This document shows, piece by piece, positions 50,501 through 61,300 of a stretch of 64,000 nucleotides of DNA; position 1 is the stretch's first letter, and every line of letters begins with the position of its first letter. The DNA is taken from positions 9,796,001 through 9,860,000 of the forward strand of contig CANUEZ040000191.1 of assembly GCA_948099385.1 (NCBI GenBank), in the 5' to 3' direction. The notes beneath the pieces are model-generated. The model was not told where the DNA came from. It saw nothing but the letters and a program-made list of their open reading frames with translations, and did not search any database. Made by a program: the position numbers and the translations under genes. This DNA comes from Fasciola hepatica. Taxonomy: Eukaryota > Platyhelminthes > Trematoda > Plagiorchiida > Fasciolidae.

Positions 50501-53500
50501 CTACAGAGAAGTCATCCATCATAGGAGTCGATCGTTGTGCGCGAAGCTGGTTCTTACCATTCAAATTTGAAGCGAGTTTGGGAAGGGTGCTATATCATGT
50601 AGTGTAGATGTTGAACAAAGCGTTGATAGCCATCCCGGATAGCCTTGTGTTGTTAAGTTGTTCGATTCACAATGGTTGACCGGTTGTTGGAGTCCCCGTG
50701 GTCTCTCGGTCGATGTGCACTGCTAATGAGTCGAGTCCGAACAAGGATGAAACAGCTGTACAGTGAGTGCTTCCATGGATTTCAATGCTCAGTTGAGCGT
50801 TCAAGCTGCATGATCAATCATATTATACAAATCTATTCTAATCTAATCTAATCTAATCTAATCTCCTACTACTAATCAATTGCATGCATAGTAAGGAAGC
50901 TGTGTAGGTTTATCATTTGGGAATGCGTTGGTTGTACTTAGGCCCCTACAGAAAAGTCATCTATCATAGGAGTCGATCGGTGTGCGCGATGCTGGTTGTT
51001 ACCATTCAAATTTGAAGCCAGTTTGGGAACGGTGCTAAATGATGTAGTGTAGATGTTGAAAAAAACTTTGAAAAATATCCCGGATAGCCTTGTGTTGTTA
51101 AGTTGTTCGATTCACAATGGTTCAGCGGTTGTTGGAGTCCCCGTGGTTGCTCGGTCGATGTGCGCTGCTGATGAGTCGAGTCCGAACAAGGATGGAACAG
51201 CTGTACAGTGAGTGCTTCCATGGATTTCAATGCTCAGTTGAGCGTTCAAGCTGCATGATCAATAATTTTATACAAATATATTCTAATCTACTCTAATCTA
51301 ATCTAATCTCCTACTACTAATCAATTGCATGCATAGTAAGGAAGCTGTGTAGGTTTATCATTTGGGAATGCGTTGGTTGTACTTAGGCCCCTACAGAGAA
51401 GTCATCCATCATAGGAGTCGATCGGTGTGCGTGAAGCTGGTTGTTACCATTCAAATTTGAAGCCAGTTTGGGAACGGTGCTATATCATGTAGTGAAGATG
51501 TTGAACAAACCGTTGATAGCCATCACGGATAGCCTTGTGTTGTTAAGTTGTTCGATTCACAATGGTTCAGCGGTTGTTGGAGTCCTCGTGGTTGCTCGGT
51601 CGATGTGCACTGCTGATGAGTCGAGTCCGAACAAGGATGAAACAGCTGTACAGTGAGTGCTTCCATGGATTTCAATGCTCATATGATTGTTCAAGCTGCA
51701 TGATCAATCATGTTATACAAATCTATTCTAATTTAATCTAATCTAATCTCCTACTACTAATCAATTGCATGCATAGTAAGGAAGCTGTGTGAGTTTTTCA
51801 TTTGGGAATGCGTTGGTTGTACTTAGGCCCCTACACAGAATTCATCTATCCTAGGAGTCGATCGGTGTGCGCGAAGCTGGTCGTTACCATTCAAATTTGA
51901 ATCCAGTTTGGGAAGGGTGCTATATTATGTAGTGAAGATGTTGAAGTAAGCGTTGATAGCCATCCCGGATAGCCTTGTGTTGTTAATTTGTTCGATTCAC
52001 CATGGTTCAGCGGTTGTTGGAGTCCCCGTGGTTGCTCGGTCGATGTGCACTGCTGATGAGTCGAGTCCGAACAAGGATGAAACAGCTGTACAGTGAGTGC
52101 TTCCATGGATTTCAATGCTCAGTTGAGCGTTCAAGCTGCATGATCAATCATATTATACAAATCTATTCTAATCTAATCTAATCTAATCTAATCTCCTACT
52201 ACTAATCAATTGCATGCATAGTAAGAAAGATGTGTAGGTTTATCATTTGGGAATGCGTTGGTTGTACTTAGGCCCCTACAGAAAAGTCATCTATCACAGG
52301 AGTCGATCGGTGTGCGCGATGCTGGTTGTTACCATTCAAATTTGAAGCCAGTTTGGGAACGGTGCTATATGATGTAGTGTAGATGTTGAACAAAACTTTG
52401 AAAAAGATCCCGGATAGCCTTGTGTTGTTAAGTTGTTCGATTCACAATGGTTCAGCGGTTGTTGGAGTCCCCGTGGTTGCTCGGTCGTTGTGCGCTGCTG
52501 ATGAATCGAGTCCGAACAAGGATGAAACAGCTGTACAGTGAGTGCTTCCATGGATTTCATTGCTCAGTTGAGCGTTCAAGCTGCATGATCAATCATTTTA
52601 TACAAATATATGCTAATCTACTCTAATCTATTCTAATCTCCTACTACTAATCAATTGCGTGCATAGTAAGGAATCTGTGTAGGTTGATCATTTGGGAATG
52701 TGTTGGTTGTACTTAGGCCCCTACAGAGAAGTCATCCATCATAGGAGTCGATCGGTGTGCGCGAAGCTGGTTGTTACCATTGAAATTTGAAGCCAGTTTG
52801 GGAAGGGTGCTATATCATGTAGTGTATATGTTGAACAAAGCGTTGATAGCCATCCCGGATAGCCTTGTGTTGTTAAGTTGTTCGATTCACAATGGTTCAC
52901 CGGTTGTTGGAGTCCACGTGGTTGCTCGGTCGATGTGCGCTGCTGATGAGTCGAGTCCGATCAAGGATGAAACAGCTGTACACTGAGTGCTTCCATGGAT
53001 TTCAATGCTCAGTTTATTGTTCAAGCTGCATGATCAATCATATATTACAAACCTATTCTAATCTAATCTAATCTAATCTAATCTCCTACTACTAATCAAT
53101 TGCATGCATAGTAAGGAAGCTGTGTTGGCTTATCATTTGGGAATGCATTGGTCATTTTCAGGCCCCTACAGAGAAGTCATCCATCATAGCAGTCGATCGG
53201 TGTGCGCGAAGCTGGTTGTTACCATTAAATTTGGATAGAGTTTGGGAACGGTGCTATATCATGTAGTGTAGATGTTGAACAAATCTTTGAAAAAGATCCC
53301 GGATAGCCTTGTGTTGTTAAGTTGTTCAATTCACAATGGTTCAGCGGTTGTTGGAGTCCCCGTGGTTGCTCGGTCGATGTGCACTGCTGATGAGTCGAGT
53401 CCGAACAAGGATGAAACAGCTGTACAGTGAGTGCTTCCATGGATTTCAATGCTCAGTTGAGCGTTCAAGCTGCATGATCAATCATTTTATACAAATATAT

Positions 53501-54403
53501 TCTAATCTACTCTAATCTAATCTAATCTCCTACTACTAATCAATTGCATGCATAGTAAGGAAGCTGTGTAGGTTTATCATTTGGGAATGCGTTGGTTGTA
53601 CTTAAGCCCCTACAGAGAAGTCATCCATCATAGGAGTCGATCGGTGTGAGCGAAGCTGGTTGTTACCATTCAAATTTGAAGCCAGTTTGGGAAGGGTGCT
53701 ATATCATGTAGTGGAGATGTTGAACAAAGCGTTGATAGCCATCCCGGATAGCCTTGTGTTGTTAAGTTGATCGATTCACAATGGTTCACCGGTTGTTGGA
53801 GTCCCCGTGGTTTCTCGGTCGATGTGCGCTGCTGATGAGTCGAGTCCGATCAAGGATGAAACAGCTGTACACTGAGTGCTTCCATGGATTTCAATGCTCA
53901 GTTTATTGTTCAAGCTGCATGATCAATCATATATTACAAACCTATTCTAATCTAATCTAATCTAATCTAATCTCCTACTACTAATCAATTGCATGCATAG
54001 TAGGGAAGCTGTGTTGGTTTATCATTTGGGAATGCAATGGTTGTACTTAGGCCCCTACAGAGAAGTCATCCATCATAGGAGTCGATCGGTGTGCGCGAAG
54101 CTGGTTGTTACCATTCAAATTTGGATACAGTTTGGGAACGGTGCTATATCATGTAGTGTAGATGTTGAACAAATCTTTGAAAAAGATCCCGGATAGCCTT
54201 GTGTTGTTAAGTTGTTCGATTCACAATGGTTCACCGGTTGTTGGAGTCCCCGTGGTTGCTCGGTCGATGTGCACTGCTGATGAGTCGAGTCCGAACAAGG
54301 ATGAAACAGCTGTACAGTGAGTGCTTCCATGGATTTCAATGCTCAGTTGAGCGTTCAAGCTGCATGATCAATCATATTATACAAATCTATTCTAATCTAA
54401 TCT
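41533..54403 (+). repeat. Segment 9: 29 monomers with GCTTTGAAA/CTTTGAAAAA subfamilies
   Basis: S with full core: 41832, 42272, 42712, 43154, 43599 (helix III ACAT/TTGT), 44039 (10.1 is A), 44484 (helix III ACAG/CCGT), 44944, 45388, 45833 (cleavage base T, helix I TAGTG), 46280, 46720, 47165, 47610, 48055 (helices I and III weakened), 48496, 49388 (helix I CGCTG), 49833, 50278, 51608, 52048, 52493, 52938 (CACTG, one mismatch), 53382, 53827 (CACTG) and 54272. Defective: 48943 A14G; 50718 G5A; 51163 A13G. Monomers with AAAAGATC or AAACAGATC in the middle region (42.2-44.4 and 48.4-54.2 kb) alternate with the common GCGTTGATAGCC form. Confidence 0.86.
44039..44086 (+). ncRNA. Hammerhead motif with A10.1-U11.1 stem II
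   Basis: CTGATGAATC replaces CTGATGAGTC, turning the G10.1.U11.1 wobble into a Watson-Crick A-U pair, so the proximal stem II becomes AUC/GAU. The same change is at S = 52493. Confidence 0.6.
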
Positions 54404-57400
54404 TCTTCTACTAATCAATTGCATGGATAGTAAGGAAGCCGTGTAGGTTTTTCAATTGGGAAGGCATTGGTTGTACTCAAGCCCCTAAAGAGAAATCATC
54501 TATCACATCATTAGACCAAAGTGCGCGAAGCTGGTTGTTACCATTCGAATTTGAATCCAGTTTGGGAACGGTGCTATATCATGTAGTGTAGATGTTGAAC
54601 AAAGCGTTGATAGCCATCCCGGATAGCTATGTGTTGTTAAGTTGTTCGATTCACAATGGTTCACCGGTTGTTGGAGTCCCCGTGGTTGCTCGGTCGATGT
54701 GCACTGCTGATGAGTCGAGTCCGAACAAGGATGAAACAGCTGTACAGTGAGTGCTTCCATGGATTTCAATGCTCAGTTGAGCGTTCAAGCTGCATGATCA
54801 ATCATATTTTACAAATATTTTCTAATCCAATATTATCTGATCTCCTACTAATAATCAATTACATGCTTAGTAAGGAAGCAGCGTTGGTTTATCATTTGGG
54901 AATGCGTTGGTTGTACTTCGGCCCCTACAGAGAAGTCATCCATCATAGGAGTCGATCGGTGTGCGCGAAGCTGGTTGTTACCATTGAAATTTGAAGCCAG
55001 TTTGGGAAGGGTGCTGTATCATGTAGTGGAGATGTTGAACAAAGCGTTGATAGCCATCCCGGATAGCCTTGTGTTGTTAAGTTGTTCGATTCACAATGGT
55101 TCACCGGTTGTTGGAGTCCCCGTGGTTTCTCGATCGATGTGCGCTGCTGATGAGTCGAGTCCGATCAAGGATGAAACAGCTGTACAGTGAGTGCTTCCAT
55201 GGATTTCAATGCTCAGTTTATTGTTCAAGCTGCATGATCAATCATATATTAAAAACTTATTCTAATCTAATCTAATCTAATCTAATCTCCTACTACTAAT
55301 CAATTGCATGCATAGTAGGGAAGCTGTGTTGGTTTATCATTTGGGAATGCAATGGTTGTACTAAGCCCCTAAAGAGAAATCATCTATCACAACATTAGAC
55401 CAAAGTGCGCGATGCTGGTTGTGACCATTCAAAATTGAAGCCAGTTTGGGAACGGTGCTATATCATGTAGTGTAGATTTTGAACAAAGCGTTGATAGCCA
55501 TCCCGGATAGCCTTGTGTTGTTAAGTTGTTCGATTCACAATGGTTCAGCGGTTGTTGGAGTCCCCGTGGTTGCTCGGTCGATGTGCACTGCTGATGAGTC
55601 GAGTCCGAACAAGGATGAAACAGCTGTACAGTGAGTGCTCCCATGGATTTCAATGCTCAGTTGAGCGTTCAAGCTGCATGATCAATCATATTATACAAAT
55701 ATTTTTTATCCAATATAATCTGATCTCCTACTAATAATCAATTACATGCTTAGTAAGGAAGCAGCGTTGGTTTATCATTTGGGAATGCGTTGGTTGTACT
55801 TAGGCCCCTACAGAGAAGTCATCCATCATAGGAGTCGATCGGTGTGCGCGAAGCTGGTTGTTACCATTCAAATTTGAAGCCAGTTTGTGAAGGGTGCTAT
55901 ATGATGTAGTGTAGATGTTGAATAAAGCGTTGATATCCATCCCGGATAGCGTTGTGTTGTTAAGTTGTACGATTCACAATGGTTCAGCGGTTGTTGGAGT
56001 CCCCGTGGTTGCTCGGTCGATGTGCACTGCTGATGAGTCGAGTCCGAACAAGGATGAAACAGCTGTACAGTGAGTGCTTCCATGGATTTCAATGCTCAGT
56101 TGAGCGTTCAAGCTGCCTGATCCATCATATTATACAAATCTATTCTAATCTAATCTAATCTAATCTAATCTCCTACTACTAATCAATTGCGTGCATAGAA
56201 AGGAAGCTGTGTAGGTTTATCATTTGGGAATGCGTTGGTTGTACTTACGCCCCTACAGAGAAGTCATCCATCATAGGAGTCGATCGGTATGCGCGAAGCT
56301 GGTTGTTACCATTCAAATTTGAAGCCAGTTTGGGAACGGTGCTATGTGATGTAGTGTAGACGTTGAACAAAGCGTTGATAGCCATCCCGGATAGCCATGT
56401 GTTGTTAAGTTGTTCGATTCACAATGGTTCAGCGGTTGTTGGAGTCCCCGTGGTTGCTCGGTCGATGTGCACTGCTGATGAGTCGAGTCCGAACAAGGAT
56501 GAAACAGCTGTACAGTGAGTGCTTCCATGGATTTCAATGCTCAGTTGAGCGTTCAAGCTGCATGATCAATCACATTATACAAATCTATTCTAATCTAATC
56601 TCCTACTACTAATCAATTGCATGCATAGTAAGGAAGCTGTGTAGGTTCTTCATTTGAGAATGCGTTGGTTGTACGTAGGCCCCTACAGAGAAGTCATCCA
56701 TCATAGGAGTCGATCGGTATGCGCGAAGCTGGTTGTTACCATTCAAATTTGAAGCCAGTTTGGGAAGGGTGCTATATGATGTAGTGTAGATGGTGAACAA
56801 AGCGTTGATAGCCATCCCGGATAGCCTAGTGTTGGTAAGTTGTTCGATTCACAATGGTTCAGCGGTTGTTGGAGTCCCCGTGGTTGCTCGGTCGATGTGC
56901 GCTGCCGATGAGTCCAGTCCAAACAAGGATGAAACAGCTGTACAGTGAGTGCTTCCATGGATTTCAATGCTCAGTTGAGCGTTCAAGCTGCATGATCTAT
57001 CACAATATACAATTATAATTTAATCTAATCTCCTACTTCTAATCAATTGCATGCATAGTAAGGAAGCTGTGTTGGTTTATCATTTGGGATTGCGTTGGTT
57101 GTACGTAGGCCCCTACAAAGAAGTCATCCATCATAGGAGTCGATCGGTGTGCGCGAAGCTGGTTGTTACCATTCAAATTTGAAGCCAGTTTGGGAAGGGT
57201 GCTATATCATGTAGTGTTGATGTTGAACAAAGCGTTGATAGCCATCCCGGATAGCCTTGTGTTGTTAAGTTGTTCGATTCACAATGGTTCAGCGGTTGTT
57301 GGAGTCCCCGTGGTTGCTCGGTCGATGTGCGCTGCTGATGAGTCGAGTCCAAACAAGGATGAAACAGCTGTACAGTGAGTGCTTCCATGGATTCCAATGC

Positions 57401-58363
57401 TCAGTTGAGCGTTCAGACACATGATCTATCACATTATACAATTATAATCTAATCTAATCTCCTACTACTAATCAATTGCATGCATAGTAAGGAAGCTGTG
57501 TAGGTTTATCATTTGGGAATGCGTTGGTTGTACTTAGGCCCCTACAGAGAAGTCATCGATCATAGGAGTCGATCGGTGTGAGCGAAGCTGGTTGTTACCA
57601 TTCAAATTTGAAGCCAGTTTGAGAAATGTGCTATACATGCACTAGTGTAGATGTTGAACAAAGCGTTGATAGCCATCCCGGAGAGCTTTGGGTTGTTAAG
57701 TTGATCGATTCACAATGGTTCACCGGTAGTTGGAGTCCCCGTGGTTGCTCGGTCGATGTGCACTGCTGATGAGTCGAGTCCGAACAAGGATGAAACAGCT
57801 GTACAGTGAGTGCTTCCATGGATTTCAATGCTCACTTGATTGTTCAAGCTGCATGATCAATCATATCATACAAATCGTTTCTAATCTTATCTAATCTAAC
57901 CTAATCTAATCTCCTACTACTAATCAATTGCATGCATAGTAAGGAAGCTGTGTAGATTGATCATTTGGGAATGCGTTGGTTGTACTTAGGCCCCTACAGA
58001 GAAGTCATCCATCATAGGAGTCGATCGGTGTGAGCGAAGCTGGTTGTTACCATTCAAATTTGAAGCCAGTTTGAGAAATGTGCTATAAATGCACTAGTGT
58101 AGATGTTGAACAAAGCGTTGGTAGCCATCCGGAAGAGCGTTGGGTTGTTAAGTTGATCGATTCACAAGGGTTCACCGGTTGTTGGAATCACCGTGGTTGC
58201 TCGCTCGATGTGCACTGCTGATGAGTCGAGTCCGATCAAGGATGAAACAGCTGTACAGTGAGTGCTTCCATGGAGTTCAATGCTCACTTGATTGTTCAAG
58301 CTGCATGATTAATCATATCATCCAAATCGTTTCTAATCTTATCTAATCTAACCTAATCTAATC
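54404..58363 (+). repeat. Segment 10: nine monomers with unusual headers and short spacers
   Basis: S = 54702, 55142 (CGCTG), 55586, 56025, 56470, 57330 (CGCTG), 57761 and 58213 keep the core; 56900 has T4C. Headers at about 54844 and 55728 read CCTACTAATAATCAATTACA. Pentamer tracts are unusually short at 56.6, 57.0 and 57.4 kb, giving 430-bp spacings. Confidence 0.85.
56900..56947 (+). pseudogene. Hammerhead motif with T4C and a 4-bp proximal stem II
   Basis: Core reads CCGATGA, a change of a conserved base. The stem II region here starts GTCC and ends GGAT, allowing a 4-bp helix directly next to the core, unlike the usual GUC/GAU. Confidence 0.5.
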
Positions 58364-61300
58364 TCTTACTACTAATCAATTGCATGCATAGTAAGGAAGC
58401 TGTGTGAGGTTTTCATTTGGGAATGCGTTGGTTGTACTTAGGCCCCTACAGAGAAGTCATCCATCACAGCAGTAGACCGAAGTGCGCGAAGCAGGTTGTT
58501 ACCAATCAAATTTGAAGCCAGTTTGGGAAGTGTGCTATATGATGTAGAGTAGATTTTGAACAAAGCGTTGATAGCCATCCCGGATAGCCTTGTGTTGTTA
58601 AGTTGTTCGATTCACAATGGTTCAGCGGTTGTTGGAGTCCCCGTGGTTGCTCGGTCGATGTGCGCTGCTGATGAGTCGAGTCCGAACAAGGATGAAACAG
58701 CTGTACAGTGAGTGCTTCCATGGATTTCAATGCTCAGTTGAGCGTTCAAGCTGCATGATCAATCATATTATACAAATCTATTCTAATCTAGTCTAATCTA
58801 ATCTCCTACTACTAATCAATTGCATGCATAGTAAGGAAGCTGTGTGAGTTTTTCATTTGAGAATGCTTTGGTTGTACTTAGGCCCCTACAGAAATCATCC
58901 ATCATAGGAGTCGATCGGTGTGCGCGAAGCTGGTTGTTACCATTGAAATTTGAAGCCAGTTTGGGAAGGGTGCTATACATGATTTAGAATAGATTTTGAA
59001 CAAAGTGTTGGTAGCCATCCCGGATAGCCCTGTGTTGTTAAGTTGTTCGATTCACAATGGTTCAGCGGTTGTTGGAGTCCCCGTGGTTGCTCGGTCGATG
59101 TGCACTGCTGATAAGTCGAGTCCGAACAAGGATGAAACAGCTGTACAGTGAGTGCTTCCATGGATTTCAGTGCTCACTTGATTGTTCAAGCTGCATGATC
59201 AATCATATTATACAAATCTATTCTAATCTAAACTAATCTAATCTAATCTAATCTAATCTAATCTAATCTAATCTAATCTCCTACTACTAATCAATTGCTT
59301 GCATAGTAAGAACGCTGTGTGAGGTTTTCAGTTGGGAATGCGTTGGTTGTACTTAGGCCCCTACAGAGAGGTCATCTATCACAGCAGTAGACCGAAGTGC
59401 GCGATGCTGGTTGTTACCAATCAAATTTGAAGCCAGTTTGGGAAGTGTGCTATATATGATTTAGAATAGATTTTGAACAAATAGTTGGTAGCCATCCCGG
59501 ATGGCCTTGTGTTGTTAAGTTGTTCGATTCACAATGGTTCACCGGTTGTTGGAGTCCCCGTGGTTGCTCGGTCGATGTGCACTGCTGATGAGTCGAGTCC
59601 GAACAAGGATGAAACAGCTGTACAGTGAGTGCTTCCATGGATTTCAATGCTCAGTTGAGCGTTCAAGCTGCATGATCAATCATATTATACAAATCTATTC
59701 TAATCTAATCTAATCTAATCTCCTACTACTAATCAATTGCATGCATAGTAAGGAAGCTGTGTTGGTTTATCATTTGGGAATGCGTTGGTTGTACTTAGGC
59801 CCCTACAGAGAAGTCATCCATCATAGGAGTCGATCGGTGTGCGCGAAGCTGGTTGTTACCATTCAAATTTGAAGCCAGTTTGGGAAATGTGCTATACATG
59901 AACTAGTGTAGATGTTGAACAAAGCGTTGATAGCCATCCCGGATAGCCTTGTGTTGTTAAGTTGTTCGATTCACAATGGTTCACCGGTTGTTGGAGTCAC
60001 CGTGGTTGCTCGGTCGATGTGCACTGCTGATAAGTCGAGTCCGAACAAGGATGAAACAGCTGTACAGTGAGTGCTTCCATGGATTTCAATGCTCACTTGA
60101 TTGTTCAAGTTGCATGATCAATCATATCATACAAATCTATTCTAATCTAATATAATCTAATCTAATCTAATCTCCTACTACTAATCAATTGGATGCATAG
60201 TAAGAACGATGTGTCAGTTTTTCATTTGGGAATGCGTTGGTTGTACTTAGGCCCCTACAGAGAGGTCATCTATCACAGCAGTAGACCGAAGTGCGCGATG
60301 CTGGTTGTTACCAATCAAATTTGAAGCCAGTTTGGGAAGTGTGCTATACATGATTTAGAATAGATTTTGAACAAAGAGTTGGTAGCCATCCCGGATGGCC
60401 TTGTGTTGCTAAGTTGTTTGATTCACAATGGTTCAGCGGTTGTTGGAGTCCCCGTGGTTGCTCGGTCGATGTGCACTGCTGATGAGTCGAGTCCGAACAA
60501 GGATGAAACAGCTGTACAGTGAGTGCTTCCATGGATTTCAATGCTCAGTTGAGCGTTCAAGCTGCATGATCAATCATATTATACAAATCTATTCTAATCT
60601 AATATAATCTAATCTAATCTAATCTCCTACTACTAATCAATTGGATGCATAGTAAGAACGATGTGTGAGTTTTTCATTTGGGAATGCGTTGGTTGTACTT
60701 AGGCCCCTACAGTGAAGTAATCCATCACAGCAGTAGACCGAAGTGCGCGAAGCAGGTTGTTACCAATCAAATTTGAAGCCAGTTTGGGAAGTGTGCTATA
60801 AGATGTAGAGTAGATTTTGAACAAAGCGTTGATAGCCATCCCGGATAGCCTTGTGTTGTTAAGTTGTTCGATTCACAATGGTTCAGCGGTTGTTGGAGTC
60901 CCCGTGGTTGCTCGGTCGATGTGCGCTGCTGATGAGTCGAGTCCGAACAAGGATGAAACAGCTGTACAGTGAGTGCTTCCATGGATTTCAATGCTCAGTT
61001 GAGCGTTCAAGCTGCATGATCAATCATAAAATACAAATCTATTCTAATCTAATCTAATCTCCTACTACTAATCAATTGCATGCATAGTAAGGAAGCTGTG
61101 TGAGTTTTTCATTTGAGAATGCTTTGGTTGTACTTAGGCCCCTACAGAAATCATCCATCATAGGAGTCGATCGGTGTGCGCGAAGCTGGTTGTTACCATT
61201 GAAATTTGAAGCCAGTTTGGGAAGGGTGCTATACATGATTTAGAATAGATTTTGAACAAAGTGTTGGTAGCCATCCCGGATAGCCCTGTGTTGTTAAGTT